Assembly (NCBI GenBank): GCA_012960115.1
Contig: DUBX01000028.1
Location: 1 to 55,125 of the forward strand
Source of the DNA: Porticoccaceae bacterium
GTDB taxonomy: Bacteria > Pseudomonadota > Gammaproteobacteria > Pseudomonadales > Porticoccaceae
Direction: 5' to 3'
DNA length: 55,125 nt
In this document: positions 18,494-28,238 of the stretch, piece by piece
How the letters are laid out: the number at the start of each line of letters is the position of its first letter
Numbering within the stretch: position 1 is the stretch's first letter
The notes under the pieces: model-generated
What the model was told of the DNA's origin: nothing
What the model saw: the letters and a program-made list of their open reading frames with translations, nothing else
Databases searched by the model: none
Made by a program: the position numbers and the translations under genes

Positions 18494-19207
18494 ATGGGTA
18501 GAGCCTACCAAAACCGCAAAGACTCCATGGCGAAAACATCAGACGCCAAAGCAAAGGTTTACAGCAAATACGGTCGCGAAATTTATGTTGTTGCTAAGGC
18601 TGGGGGGTTAGATCCTACAGGTAATTTAAGTCTACGTAGTCTCATCGAACGGGCTAAAAAAGATCAAGTGCCTTCCCATGTCATCGAAAAAGCCATTGAG
18701 AAAGCAAAAGGTGGAGCAGGGGAGAACTTTGAGCTGGCTCGTTACGAAGGTTATGGGCCGGGCAACTGCATGGTGATCATTGAATGTTTAACGGACAATC
18801 CAAGTCGTACTTTTAACGACGTGCGCTTGTGCTTCAGTAAAACCAAAACCAAGATAGGGACTCAGGGCTCTGTGAGTCATATGTTTGACCACTTAACTAT
18901 TTTAATGTTTTCGGGTCAGGACGAAGAGGCCGTCTTAGATGTATTGTTAATGGATGATGTTGATGTCGTGGACATTGAAAATGAAGAAGGGATGTTGACG
19001 GTGTTTGCGCCACATACAGAATCATTTAAAGCCAAGAAAGCGTTGAGCGAAGCCTTTGGCAAAATAGAGTACGAAGTGGATGAAATTCAGTTTATTGCGC
19101 AGAATACAGCGCCACTGGCTGGAGATGATGTGGAAACATTTGAAACATTTACCGCTATGCTAAATGATCTAGATGATGTGCAAAGCATCTATCACAATGT
19201 AGAGTAA
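18494..19207 (+). CDS. YebC/PmpR-family protein, YeeN subgroup
   Basis: A 237-residue DUF28 protein. The [20 protein letters not shown] start and YSKYGREIY block are those of the YeeN-like branch rather than classic YebC (MAGHSKWANI). Family members act as DNA-binding regulators or, as shown for YebC-type proteins, help ribosomes at difficult sequences; which applies here is unknown. An in-frame TTG seven codons upstream is unlikely to be used, because the ATG opens the conserved N terminus. The 285-bp gap upstream shows no clear gene or terminator. Confidence 0.9.
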   Translation: MGRAYQNRKDSMAKTSDAKAKVYSKYGREIYVVAKAGGLDPTGNLSLRSLIERAKKDQVPSHVIEKAIEKAKGGAGENFELARYEGYGPGNCMVIIECLTDNPSRTFNDVRLCFSKTKTKIGTQGSVSHMFDHLTILMFSGQDEEAVLDVLLMDDVDVVDIENEEGMLTVFAPHTESFKAKKALSEAFGKIEYEVDEIQFIAQNTAPLAGDDVETFETFTAMLNDLDDVQSIYHNVE

Positions 19208-19256
19208 GGTTTGTAATAAATGTACGCGATTAAACTCAAGATAAGGATGTTAAACG

Positions 19257-20570
19257 ATGCAGATAAAAACAAAAATACTTAGCTTTTTACTTTGTCTTTT
19301 TGCTATTCCCTTTACCGCCGCCAGTACCCAGCAACTGCAAGATCAACTCGACAGTAACCTAGAGCCGTTGATGAAAAAGGTCGTAGAGTGGCGACATGAT
19401 TTGCATCAATTCCCAGAGCTATCCAATAGAGAATTCAAAACCGCAAAGAAGGTTGAGGCGCATCTTCGGGGCTTAGGACTTGAGGTGCAAACAGGGATAG
19501 CCCACACCGGAGTAGTTGCAATTCTTAAAGGCGGCAAGCCTGGGCCTGTGGTGGCTTTAAGAGCCGACATGGACGGTCTGCCCGTTACGGAAGTGACCGG
19601 TTTGTCATTTGCTTCCACGCAAAAAGACACCTACAACGGTCAAGAGGTTGGGGTGATGCATGCTTGTGGCCACGATGCGCATGTGGCTATTTTAATGGGT
19701 GTGGCAGAGTTTTTGACGTCGGTGCGAGATGAGCTTGCAGGCAGTGTGATGTTTATATTCCAGCCCGCCGAAGAGGGTGCGCCAGTCGGCGAGGAGGGTG
19801 GCGCCAAATTAATGATTAAGGAAGGAATCTGGAAGACCAATAAACCTGATGTTGTTTTTGGATTGCACGTGACTAATGCTCCCCACGGTATTATTGGCTA
19901 TCGAGAGGGTCCATTTATGGCTGCGTCTGACGCTTGGAAATTTACTATTAAAGGACGTCAAGCGCATGGTTCTACCCCATGGGAATCCATAGATCCAATT
20001 ATGGTTGCCTTTCAGATCGGTAATAACATCCAAACCATTGTGTCGAGAAAGCTCAATTTAACTGAATCTCCGGCGGTTATTTCAGTGGGCAGTATTCATG
20101 GTGGTGTGAGAAGTAATATTATCCCTGACGTTGTCGAGATGGAGGGCACGATAAGAACTTTTGATCCCGTCATTAGAGGAAAAATATTTATTGAGATGCG
20201 TAAAATAGCTGAAACTACTGCAGCAATGGCAGGCGCCACGGTCGAGGTATTGTTGCCTAATGGCGATAACTACCCGGTAACCGTTAATGATCTTGATCTA
20301 ACACAGAGGGTATTGCCTACGTTGAGAAATATCGTCGGCAAAGACATGGTTTATAGATCAGGGCGGAGTATGGGCGCGGAGGACTTTAGTTTCTTTGCCC
20401 AGCAGGTTCCGGGATTCTACTTCTACCTAGGGGTCAATAAACCTGGCGTAGACGGCTCAAACACAGCTGGTAATCATTCGCCATTGTTCACCATAGATGA
20501 TGGCGCATTGCCCGTGGGTGTTAAAGCCCTGGCGCACCTGACGATCGACTATCTTAATGGCGGACTTTAG
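19257..20570 (+). CDS. Exported M20D-family amidohydrolase
   Basis: Zinc-dependent hydrolase of N-acyl amino acids or related amides. A signal peptide (MQIKTKILSFLLCLFAIPFTAAS) predicts export. Metal ligands are visible: C137, H139 and H142 in HACGHDAH, E172-E173 in QPAEEGAP, H in GLHVTNAPHG, and a final H in GNHSPLF. The 437 residues fit the HipO/IAA-amidohydrolase group plus a leader. It is followed 54 bp later by a second exported amidohydrolase, suggesting a periplasmic peptide or amide salvage pair. Substrate not determinable. Confidence 0.92.
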   Translation: MQIKTKILSFLLCLFAIPFTAASTQQLQDQLDSNLEPLMKKVVEWRHDLHQFPELSNREFKTAKKVEAHLRGLGLEVQTGIAHTGVVAILKGGKPGPVVALRADMDGLPVTEVTGLSFASTQKDTYNGQEVGVMHACGHDAHVAILMGVAEFLTSVRDELAGSVMFIFQPAEEGAPVGEEGGAKLMIKEGIWKTNKPDVVFGLHVTNAPHGIIGYREGPFMAASDAWKFTIKGRQAHGSTPWESIDPIMVAFQIGNNIQTIVSRKLNLTESPAVISVGSIHGGVRSNIIPDVVEMEGTIRTFDPVIRGKIFIEMRKIAETTAAMAGATVEVLLPNGDNYPVTVNDLDLTQRVLPTLRNIVGKDMVYRSGRSMGAEDFSFFAQQVPGFYFYLGVNKPGVDGSNTAGNHSPLFTIDDGALPVGVKALAHLTIDYLNGGL

Positions 20571-20624
20571 TCGGCTAGCCAAGTTAGGGTACAGATTAAC
20601 CTCGGGTTAAAAAGGAAATTAATT

Positions 20625-21956
20625 ATGATGGGATCTAAGTCAGTGAGTTTAGGTATAGCTAATAAAGGTAGGGGTCTACTGTTGATTTGCGCTGTTTTTA
20701 TAGCGGCCAATACTATGGCAGACACTCAGGTCATTCATGCCGGGACACTGCTTGCTGTCCCAGGTCAAGATCCGCTATCCCAGCAGACGATAATCATTGA
20801 AAATGGCAAAATCGTGGATGTAAAAGATGGTTTTATTGGGATTGAAGCAATAAATGAAAATGCGGAGCTAATTGACTTGTCCTCGAGTTTTGTCATGCCT
20901 GGCCTGATGGATATGCATGTCCACCTGCAGAGTGAGCTAGGACCCAATAACGATAGAGAAGCTCTGCGTATGTCAGGGTCTGATGTTGCCATGGCCAGCG
21001 TTCATTATGCTCATAAAACACTAATGGCGGGCTTTACTACAGTGCGGGACCTTGGCGCTCGACCAGAGCAACTTTATGCACTGAGGGACGCCATTGAGAA
21101 GGGGTGGGTCGAAGGCCCTCGAATCATTGCGTCTGGAGGTGTTTCAGTCACAGGAGGACATGGGGACGTTGATGGCGTAAGCCCAGATTTACTCGACATG
21201 TACACTGCTAAGACCATTTGTGATGGGCCTTATGATTGCCGCAGGGCAACGCGCAGAGCGATCAAGTTTGGTGCCGATATTATAAAAATCACCTCAACCG
21301 GTGGAGTGTTGTCCGATACCAACACTGGGACTGCCCAGCAAATGGAGGTTGACGAATTAAAGGAGGTTGTTAACGCCGCTCATTCTTTAGGTCGCAAGGT
21401 GGCCAGCCATGCCCATGGTGCAGATGGCATTAATGCAGCACTTAGAGCAGGTGTTGATAGTATCGAGCACGGTAGTTATACCGACAAGGAAAGCATACGG
21501 TTGTTTAAGAAAAATGGCGCCTATCTTGTACCCACACTGCTAGCGGGTAATACCGTCCTGACCATGGCTCGGCATAGTGATTTCATGTCTGATGCTATTA
21601 AAACTAAGGCAGTTAACGTTGCCAGTGCGATGACATCCAATTTCAGTAAAGCTCATCAAGCTGGCGTTAAAATAGCTTATGGCACCGATAGTGGTGTTTC
21701 TCGTCACGGCACTAATGCGCAAGAAGCAGTGCTAATGTTTAATGCTGGTATGAGTGCGGCTGATATTTTAAAATCTGCAACGGTCAGTGCTGCCGATTTA
21801 ATTGATCACAGTGATGTGCTCGGTTCTATTGAAGCCAATAAACATGCTGATATTATTGCAACTGATGGAAGCCCGTTGGCCGACATTCAGGAATTACTAG
21901 ATGTTGATTTTGTCATGAAAGCAGGAAAAGTAATAAAACATAACAAACCCGATTGA
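20625..21956 (+). CDS. Exported amidohydrolase-superfamily protein (imidazolonepropionase/prolidase-like)
   Basis: A 443-residue binuclear-metal hydrolase. An N-terminal hydrophobic leader (GLLLICAVFIAANTMA) predicts export. Superfamily motifs: DMHVHLQS (H98, H100), the candidate carboxylated lysine in DIIKITSTGG, ASHAHG, SIEHG, and the catalytic Asp in YGTDSG. It resembles the Xaa-Pro/Xaa-Arg dipeptidase-like branch often mislabelled imidazolonepropionase. It sits 54 bp after the M20 gene. The start could be either of two adjacent ATGs following AAGGA. Confidence 0.9.
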   Translation: MMGSKSVSLGIANKGRGLLLICAVFIAANTMADTQVIHAGTLLAVPGQDPLSQQTIIIENGKIVDVKDGFIGIEAINENAELIDLSSSFVMPGLMDMHVHLQSELGPNNDREALRMSGSDVAMASVHYAHKTLMAGFTTVRDLGARPEQLYALRDAIEKGWVEGPRIIASGGVSVTGGHGDVDGVSPDLLDMYTAKTICDGPYDCRRATRRAIKFGADIIKITSTGGVLSDTNTGTAQQMEVDELKEVVNAAHSLGRKVASHAHGADGINAALRAGVDSIEHGSYTDKESIRLFKKNGAYLVPTLLAGNTVLTMARHSDFMSDAIKTKAVNVASAMTSNFSKAHQAGVKIAYGTDSGVSRHGTNAQEAVLMFNAGMSAADILKSATVSAADLIDHSDVLGSIEANKHADIIATDGSPLADIQELLDVDFVMKAGKVIKHNKPD

Positions 21957-21973
21957 TAACCTAAGGACTTACT

Positions 21974-22384
21974 GTGAACACAAACCTATTTAAAATCATT
22001 GCCATCGTCCCCGGCATTCCTCTCTTAGCGAATGCACTTTTGTTTATCGTGCAGCCGAGTACGGTGGTTTCTGATCTTGGCATGCCCTTACTTGACGGTA
22101 TCGGCAGAAGTACTCAGATTGCCGATCTAGGTGCTTTTTTCGCATTTTCTGCTGTCATTATTATATATGGCGTTATTAAGTCTAAAAGTGGATTGTTACG
22201 TTTAGCCGCTTTACTGCTTGGCATGGCTGCAGTTCTTAGAGTGCTTGCTTGGGCAGCCCACAGCGCAGATTTAGCCACTAGCTTAATTGCAGCTGAAGCG
22301 GTCTTGGTGGTTTGGTTGGTCGCGTCCGCTGCCTATATGGATAAGTTAGCACCCTCTAGTCATAGTGCTGAGGGAAAGAGATGA
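21974..22384 (+). CDS. Small four-helix membrane protein, unknown function
   Basis: 136 residues with four hydrophobic segments (about 6-26, 48-68, 74-94, 100-120), resembling DUF4345-type small membrane proteins, but I do not recognise it firmly. It begins with GTG at 21974, preceded by AAGGA. It starts 17 bp after the amidohydrolase stop and overlaps the next gene by 4 bp (ATGA), so it is translationally coupled to the glutaredoxin-like gene. Confidence 0.7.
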   Translation: MNTNLFKIIAIVPGIPLLANALLFIVQPSTVVSDLGMPLLDGIGRSTQIADLGAFFAFSAVIIIYGVIKSKSGLLRLAALLLGMAAVLRVLAWAAHSADLATSLIAAEAVLVVWLVASAAYMDKLAPSSHSAEGKR

Positions 22385-22749
22385 AAGTAGTTAGATGGAT
22401 TTTAGGTCAGGTTATATTGCTTCTCGATGCGCTTACTTCACCTAAACCTGTGGCAAGAGAAGTATCTGCACAGAAGGTCATAGATGATGTTACGGCTAGT
22501 ATGGCTATGTACCAGTTCAAGACCTGCCCATTTTGCGTAAAGGTCCGCCGAGAGCTTAAACGGCACTCACTGAATATAGAACTACGTGATGCGAAAAATG
22601 ACCTCGGCATTAAGTCTGAATTGGTACGAGAGGGCGGACGACACAAAGTCCCTTGCTTGCGTACCGACAATGCTGATGGCACAGTTCATTGGCTCTATGA
22701 GTCTAATGACATCATTGAGCATCTTAAAAAGGAGTTCAAGCTAGTCTAA
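22381..22749 (+). CDS. Glutaredoxin-like protein with N-terminal membrane segment
   Basis: A 122-residue thioredoxin-fold protein. The redox site is CPFC (C49, C52) in FKTCPFCVKVRRELKR; VPCL provides the cis-proline loop and YESNDIIEHL the C-terminal GST/Grx helix. The first about 20 residues (VVRWILGQVILLLDAL) are amphipathic or hydrophobic, suggesting membrane attachment. The gene is coupled to the preceding membrane-protein gene. It may reduce a protein disulfide or glutathione adduct; the partner is unknown. Confidence 0.88.
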   Translation: MKVVRWILGQVILLLDALTSPKPVAREVSAQKVIDDVTASMAMYQFKTCPFCVKVRRELKRHSLNIELRDAKNDLGIKSELVREGGRHKVPCLRTDNADGTVHWLYESNDIIEHLKKEFKLV

Positions 22750-22751
22750 TG

Positions 22752-22772
22752 GCCAAGTAGCACATACTTGGC
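22752..22772. terminator. Hairpin between convergent genes
   Basis: GCCAAGTA (22752-22759) pairs exactly with TACTTGGC (22765-22772) around a GCACA loop. It fills the gap between the stop codons of the glutaredoxin-like and MFS genes. There is only a short T-rich tail, so it may act weakly as a terminator or protect transcript ends. Confidence 0.5.
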
Positions 22773-24020
22773 TCAGACTTTCGGTCGTGCCAGTAGGTAC
22801 GCCGCGTATGCGCCTAGGAGCCCACAGGTCGCTACAATCAGATAATAGATCTTATATCCAAGCCCGCCTGGATAATTTTCTATTAGCGGTGCACTAAGAA
22901 GTGGCAGATAGACTTCAGGAAAATAGCCAATCATTGAAATGATGCCGATGGCTAGCCCCTTGATCTTATTAGGAACGTTGCACCCACCTAATGTGGCCCA
23001 GTAGAGGCCTCGAACACCGTAGGTAAGTAATCCAATAAGCAGCACGAGCACTATCATCAACAGGGCGGCGGAACTTGCTGGAACAAATGTCATCATTGCC
23101 AACGACAAGGAGGCTAGTACCAAGAGTATTGACAGTACTTTTTCGGGATTAACCCAGTCTCCAATGAAACCCGCGGCAATGCCGCCAATCGGTCTCATCC
23201 ATAGTTTGGCGACGGTGATGTATCCAACCATAACCGCAGTGAGACTAAAGTTTTGCTGTAAGTACGCTGAGAAGGAATAGGTCGCATAAAATAACTGATA
23301 ACCGCACACGATACAGATAGCACATAGCCATATTTCACGACGACTGAGAACGTCCTTTAAATCATCAATGAATACACTCTTAGTTGGCTCCTCAGATATA
23401 TCCGAGTCCTCTTCTCGATCATCAAGTAGCCAGTAGACTAGGGGTGATACGACGAGAAGAACAGCCACATACAGATAAATAACTTGCTGCAGAGCCATCT
23501 TTGTTGCTCCGGCGTCTTGGCTTAGAATGTAGGCAAATAACGCTATTGCAAAAGTGGCTAATAGCGCCTCAACCAACCCCCGGCCGCCATCGAGAATGCC
23601 AAAGAATCTACCCTGCTGATCTTTATCTGCCAGCATGGCTACCAGCTTAATATGCGCAGACCAAAAAGTTAGCCCTGTTGCCACGCCCCAAGCGCCATAG
23701 ATGGCTAATAGCGATGAATAGGAGGGCATGGTTGAAAACCATAGGCCCAGTAAAGCGGTTGCCAGCAGCGAGAGTGAGAGCAATTTACGCGACGAAAATC
23801 GATCCGCTAGCCAGCCACTTGGTATATAAGTAACCATGAAAATAATGCCAAGCATTGAACTGCAGTAACGCAGTTGTGTCTGGGTAATATTAAAGGCTTC
23901 CAGTATCGACAGTTCGAAATTTTGCCGAAGATAGAGCAGGGGATAAATCGCTCCTGCCGCCACAACAATGAGTGCGAGTTGACTATAGCTACGAAAAGTA
24001 GCTGACCGATAAGATAACAA
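22773..24020 (-). CDS. MFS transporter
   Basis: A 415-residue major facilitator with about twelve hydrophobic segments and the conserved loop after helix 2 (GWLADRFSSRKLL). Substrate cannot be named. The start is TTG at 24020, supported by GAGGG six bases upstream and the lack of a nearby ATG. It is convergent with the glutaredoxin-like gene and appears monocistronic. Confidence 0.85.
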   Translation of the reverse strand: MLSYRSATFRSYSQLALIVVAAGAIYPLLYLRQNFELSILEAFNITQTQLRYCSSMLGIIFMVTYIPSGWLADRFSSRKLLSLSLLATALLGLWFSTMPSYSSLLAIYGAWGVATGLTFWSAHIKLVAMLADKDQQGRFFGILDGGRGLVEALLATFAIALFAYILSQDAGATKMALQQVIYLYVAVLLVVSPLVYWLLDDREEDSDISEEPTKSVFIDDLKDVLSRREIWLCAICIVCGYQLFYATYSFSAYLQQNFSLTAVMVGYITVAKLWMRPIGGIAAGFIGDWVNPEKVLSILLVLASLSLAMMTFVPASSAALLMIVLVLLIGLLTYGVRGLYWATLGGCNVPNKIKGLAIGIISMIGYFPEVYLPLLSAPLIENYPGGLGYKIYYLIVATCGLLGAYAAYLLARPKV

Positions 24021-24136
24021 AGGAAACCCTCAATGAGATGTATCGCCCTAGTGTAGCTTTGATGTCCAGTATGACCAAGTAAAGTGTTCAATTTGAGTGT
24101 GGTCGTGTTAACAATGACCAGTATCCTAAACCTCAA

Positions 24137-24250
24137 ATGATAACTAGTTGGAATAACTGTGCCCCACAGTCAGCGTCAAGCTGTCGGTTGGTGGTGGACA
24201 ACGAACAAGCAGAACGGCTTTGGAGTATTAGTGAGGAGTTCTTAGCCTAG
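24137..24250 (+). pseudogene. Remnant of an SDR gene (C-terminal tail only)
   Basis: A 37-codon frame in an otherwise non-coding gap ends with NEQAERLWSISEEFLA and TAG. That closely resembles the D..A.RLW..SEEL ending of retinol-dehydrogenase-like SDR proteins, and the upstream NNCAPQSAS fits the block before it. No Rossmann or YxxxK part exists upstream, where stops interrupt the frame. I read this as the 3' scar of a deleted SDR gene, unrelated to the two neighbouring minus-strand genes. Confidence 0.5.
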
Positions 24251-24273
24251 TGTCAAAAGTCAGCCTATAGCTT

Positions 24274-25233
24274 CTAGTTAAGCGTATTGTTGACAAAGAT
24301 GGTGATTTTCCCCGCAAGAATCTCTGTTGATGATGGCGACATCAGATCGCCTGCTAACGCATGAAAATCTGGGTCTTCCGTGGCGTTAAATTCAACAAGT
24401 TCTTTTTGTTCAGAACCTAATCGTGCAAAAGTGCCTATAACAGCAGGAACGCTAATGGTTTTGTCCTTAGAGGAATAAATCATCTGTGTTGGCGTATTAA
24501 TATTTTCAATGTCAGCGTCATTGACTATCTTGAGCAGCCCCATTAAGGGCAGTATTGAGCTCGTTGCATAATCATTCGCCCAGTACTTTTCATGCAGCGG
24601 ATCTTTTGACTCCCAGTGCCGAACCTTACCTATCAAAGCCTCAGCAATATGTTGGCCCCAAGGCCACAGGAGCATACTCATGTTGCTGTCGGCACTGTAA
24701 AAATTTGGGGACAGAAGAATCATCGCGCTTAGATCTGTATTAGTCGACTGTAAGGCAAGCCATGTTACTAATGTAGACCCCGTGGAAGTGCCGATTAAGA
24801 TAACCTTGTCACCGAGTCTGCGACCGATTTCAAGTGCCTCATTGGCATCATTCGCCCATCCATTGACGCTACCGTCAACCATGCCATCTGCGCCGCGACC
24901 ATGACCCGCTAAGCGCGTATAAAATAGATTAGCGTTTAGAGATTTAGCGACAGTATCTGCCAAGGGCGATAACTCCTGCCGGGTGGCAGAAAAACCATGA
25001 AAAGAAACAATTGAAATAGCGGTTTTTTTGCCCGGTGTTCCGGCCCAGATAATTACTTTTTCGGTGCCCTGGGTAATATCATCAAAGCGAGATTCTGATT
25101 CCGACAAGTAAATATCCAAATTATTTGGGAGTATTACCTTGTCTAGGGAGATATCCATGTTAACGCGGGGCCCCAATAAACCCACCGCAATTACTAGGGC
25201 TAGACCTATGCCTAATAAGTGGGTTTTTTTCAT
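24274..25233 (-). CDS. Alpha/beta hydrolase with signal peptide or anchor
   Basis: A 319-residue lipase/esterase-like hydrolase. The N-terminal hydrophobic segment (LLGIGLALVIAVGLLG) suggests export or anchoring. The oxyanion region is SFHGFSATR, the nucleophile is S150 in GTSTGS, and the catalytic His is probably in DPDFHALAGD. It starts 3 bp after the phosphotransferase stop, so the two are cotranscribed. It could release a carboxylic acid for the catabolic genes around it; this is inference. Confidence 0.85.
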   Translation of the reverse strand: MKKTHLLGIGLALVIAVGLLGPRVNMDISLDKVILPNNLDIYLSESESRFDDITQGTEKVIIWAGTPGKKTAISIVSFHGFSATRQELSPLADTVAKSLNANLFYTRLAGHGRGADGMVDGSVNGWANDANEALEIGRRLGDKVILIGTSTGSTLVTWLALQSTNTDLSAMILLSPNFYSADSNMSMLLWPWGQHIAEALIGKVRHWESKDPLHEKYWANDYATSSILPLMGLLKIVNDADIENINTPTQMIYSSKDKTISVPAVIGTFARLGSEQKELVEFNATEDPDFHALAGDLMSPSSTEILAGKITIFVNNTLN

Positions 25234-25236
25234 CCG

Positions 25237-26277
25237 TTAAGCCTCGTCTTCTATGCTCTCTAGGCCCATCACCGCCAAAGGCTGAACCATTGCCCCATAA
25301 CTCAATGCCGCCTGGCTAGAGGCATTTCCATCGGCGCCACGTTTGGCAACCCCCTGGGTAATGGCGGCAAGACGAAAGCAGCTAAACGCTACGCAGAAAC
25401 TCCAGTTATCAATCTTATCGATACCCATGCGCTGACAATAGTTGGCAACATATTCTTGCTCAGTCGGAATTCCCAAGGCTTGAGCGTCAATACCACCTAG
25501 GCCTGACATAACGTTTTTAATATCGCGAACTGGCAGGCGTAGGCCCATGCACTGGTAGGCTAAGTCTGCATAGGGGTGCCCTAACGTGGAGAGTTCCCAG
25601 TCCAATACCGCAACAATTTGCTGATCATCTTTACTGAACATTAGGTTATCTAAGCGATAGTCGCCGTGAATCAAGGAGACCTTGCCATCGTCTTCAGGAA
25701 TGTTAGCGCCAAGCCAATCAATTAACTTGTCCATTTCTGGAATGACAGTCATTTCTGACGCTCTATACTGACTAGACCACCGATTGAATTGTCGCTCGTA
25801 ATAGTTACCGGGACGCCCGTAGTCGGCCAAACCTACTTTTTCGATATCCACACTGTGAATAGCAGCCAGTACTCGATTCATCTCGTCATACATCTTCGCA
25901 CGCTGCTCATTATTCGCGGCACTATCAAGCTTTGACGCCCAGTGAATATTGCCGTCACAAAATTCCATTACATAAAACATTGACCCTATGACATTTGGGT
26001 CTTCACACAGGTGATACGCCTCTGCCACGGGTACCCCGGTATTCGCCAGGGCGCTAATGACGCGAAACTCACGGTCTACAGCATGCGCTGACTTAAGTAG
26101 CTTGCCTGGGGGCTGACGCCGCATGACATAACTTCCTGAGGCGGCATCTAGCCTGAAAGTGGGGTTGGACTGCCCGCCAGGAAATTTTGTTGCCGTAAGA
26201 GGCCCCTTAAATCCGTCCATGTTGGCTTCAAGATAGGCCGTTAATGCTTTCTCGTTAAGGGTATTTACCTGAGTCAT
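25237..26277 (-). CDS. APH-fold small-molecule kinase (LvaA / ACAD10-11 N-domain-like)
   Basis: A 346-residue phosphotransferase. Kinase features: a GGxSNxT loop at 34-40 (GGQSNPT), YVMRRQPPGKLLKSAH (residues 50-65), catalytic HGDYRLDN (D206, N211) and metal-binding DWE (D226). This is the family of LvaA, which phosphorylates 4-hydroxyvaleryl-CoA in Pseudomonas putida, and of the kinase domain of ACAD10/ACAD11. A matching acyl-CoA dehydrogenase is encoded at 35706-36923. Antibiotic resistance is unlikely given these motifs. GGAG precedes the ATG. Confidence 0.9.
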   Translation of the reverse strand: MTQVNTLNEKALTAYLEANMDGFKGPLTATKFPGGQSNPTFRLDAASGSYVMRRQPPGKLLKSAHAVDREFRVISALANTGVPVAEAYHLCEDPNVIGSMFYVMEFCDGNIHWASKLDSAANNEQRAKMYDEMNRVLAAIHSVDIEKVGLADYGRPGNYYERQFNRWSSQYRASEMTVIPEMDKLIDWLGANIPEDDGKVSLIHGDYRLDNLMFSKDDQQIVAVLDWELSTLGHPYADLAYQCMGLRLPVRDIKNVMSGLGGIDAQALGIPTEQEYVANYCQRMGIDKIDNWSFCVAFSCFRLAAITQGVAKRGADGNASSQAALSYGAMVQPLAVMGLESIEDEA

Positions 26278-26438
26278 AATTTCTCCGACGGTTTAAGGAT
26301 AGTGAGCCTAAAGGGGACTATAAAATATACTGGGAATTCTAACATGGTGACAGTTGTTGTGTCATTATCTTGATACCAAACACTGATCAGCCTAAACTAG
26401 GCTCCACTAGGTAGTTAATTTAATATAGAGGTAAAACA

Positions 26439-27083
26439 TTGATTAAACTCCATGGCGCAATTCTTTCTCCTTATGTTCGTAAGGTCAAAGTAGTGCTCGC
26501 TATGAAGGGTATAGAGTACGATAGTACTTTTCAGATGCCATTCAATCAGGGAGCTGATTTTTTTAAGATTAGCCCTTTGGGCAAGATACCTGCTCTTGAG
26601 CATGGAGACCTTAAAATCAGTGATTCAACGGTAATCTGTGAGTATCTTGAAGACCTGTATCCGGAGACCCCCATTTATCCGACTAAGCCTGTTGATAGAG
26701 CCTGGGCGCGTTGGTTGGTCACCTTGGGTGGGACTAAGGTGACAGAATTAACTGGTGGAATCTTTTTTCAGCGTTTCATGCGGATAAATGTGCTGCAGCA
26801 ATCTAGTGACGAGGTGTTGGTTGAAAAAATTATCAACGAACAATTGCCTCCCATTCTTGATTATCTAGAAACCCAAGCACCGCAGGCGGGGTTTTTGTTT
26901 GGTGATTTTGGTCTTGCAGATATTAGCTTAGTGAGCCCGTTTGTAAACGCAGGATATGGCGGCTATTTTGTCGATGAAGACCGTTGGCCTAATTTCAAGC
27001 GGTTTGCGCAGAGGGTGCTGTCTCACGCCTCAGTTTCCCCTTTGTTAGATGTCGAGGCTAAGCTGGTGCCTCAATCCAAATGA
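26439..27083 (+). CDS. Glutathione S-transferase family protein
   Basis: A 214-residue canonical GST: thioredoxin-fold N-domain (KLHGAILSPYVRKVKVVLAMKG) with the SPY/VRK active-site region and IPAL cis-proline, then the ISDSTVICEYLE glutathione-binding motif and an all-helical C-domain. The start is TTG at 26439, chosen because AGAGG lies seven bases upstream and translation from it gives the complete first beta strand. It overlaps the next GST gene by 4 bp (ATGA), so the pair is coupled. Confidence 0.9.
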   Translation: MIKLHGAILSPYVRKVKVVLAMKGIEYDSTFQMPFNQGADFFKISPLGKIPALEHGDLKISDSTVICEYLEDLYPETPIYPTKPVDRAWARWLVTLGGTKVTELTGGIFFQRFMRINVLQQSSDEVLVEKIINEQLPPILDYLETQAPQAGFLFGDFGLADISLVSPFVNAGYGGYFVDEDRWPNFKRFAQRVLSHASVSPLLDVEAKLVPQSK

Positions 27084-28207
27084 CTGGCGAATATATTTTG
27101 TATGGGCTTCCTCATTCTCTCTATACCGGGCGTGCGAGGTCTTATCTTATAAAAAACAGGATTCCTTTCCGAGAGTTATCCTGCGGTCATGAAAGCTTTA
27201 AAACTGACATCGTGCCCAAAGCCAAGTTAGCCACCATTCCTACTCTGCTGACGCCGACGGGTGAGGTGATTCGTGATGGCGCTGCCATTATTGAATATTT
27301 TGAGGCGGCTAACCATCGAGCATGTAGGCCAAAGTCACCACGGCAGCGACTTGTCAGTGATTTATGTGATGTCATTGGAGCTGAGGGACTTTTGCGGCCA
27401 GCGATGCACTACCGTTGGAATTTTCCTGAGGAGAACCTAGACTTTTTAAAGTATCACTTTTTGAATGCGCAGCGCCAGGGCCCTCATCGTCAAGAAAAAA
27501 CTGATTATATGATGGATAAGATGCGCTTTGCAGGCCGTATGTTTGGTGTGTCAGACACTAATCATGATTTTGTAGAAACGCACTACATGGATTTTCTTAG
27601 GGCCTTAGACAAGCACCTTGCCACGGTTCCTTATTTACTGGGTTGGAAGCCGTGCATTGGTGACTTCGGCTTGTTGGCCCCGATGTTTGGGCACCTAGGC
27701 AGAGACCCTAAGCCCCTGGCCATTATGCAGCGAGAGGCAATTCATGTTTATCGTTGGGTAGAGCGAATGAACAGCCCAGAGCAGGATGCAGCAGAATTTT
27801 TTGAGGCAGGTGACGATTACCTCAGCGATGACCTTATTCCAGAGACCCTTATTGATGTGCTGCGTATTTTGGCCGAGGATTTTGTACCAGAAACCCTTGC
27901 AGCTGCGCAGTCTATTAATGGATGGTTAGCGGATAACAATCCGGGCAAGGGTGCTGGCGCAGCGCGCTACATGGGACAGAATGACAGTAGAACAGAATTT
28001 ACAGTGCGTGGTGAATCGCTGGTTGCAGGAGCGCAACCGTATAGGTTTTATTTATTACAGCGGGTGCAAGACTACTTCGCAGCCTTAGGCGCTGACGACA
28101 AGGCTGTCGCACAACGCTTATTTAAACGGTGCGGCCTAGAAGACGTATTAGCAACAAATCTAACGCGGCGCCTGGGGCGTGAAGATAATCTCGAAGTGTG
28201 GTTATAG
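27080..28207 (+). CDS. Extended GST-like protein
   Basis: A 375-residue protein with an N-terminal GST thioredoxin fold (LYGLPHSLYTGRARSYL, IPTLLTPTG, IRDGAAIIEYFE), a helical GST C-domain and about 120 further residues of unknown function. A second protein of this plan is encoded at 48044-49081, and both end in a similarly patterned tail. Glutathione conjugation, isomerisation or dehalogenation are possible; no substrate can be named. A bidirectional terminator follows. Confidence 0.82.
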   Translation: MTGEYILYGLPHSLYTGRARSYLIKNRIPFRELSCGHESFKTDIVPKAKLATIPTLLTPTGEVIRDGAAIIEYFEAANHRACRPKSPRQRLVSDLCDVIGAEGLLRPAMHYRWNFPEENLDFLKYHFLNAQRQGPHRQEKTDYMMDKMRFAGRMFGVSDTNHDFVETHYMDFLRALDKHLATVPYLLGWKPCIGDFGLLAPMFGHLGRDPKPLAIMQREAIHVYRWVERMNSPEQDAAEFFEAGDDYLSDDLIPETLIDVLRILAEDFVPETLAAAQSINGWLADNNPGKGAGAARYMGQNDSRTEFTVRGESLVAGAQPYRFYLLQRVQDYFAALGADDKAVAQRLFKRCGLEDVLATNLTRRLGREDNLEVWL

Positions 28208-28238
28208 CGTGCTTGGCTGAAATGTAGCAGAGAAGAAC

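Noticed and set aside
25237..26277. Aminoglycoside resistance gene
   Set aside because: APH fold only; motifs and context match acyl-CoA-linked kinases such as LvaA, not antibiotic kinases.
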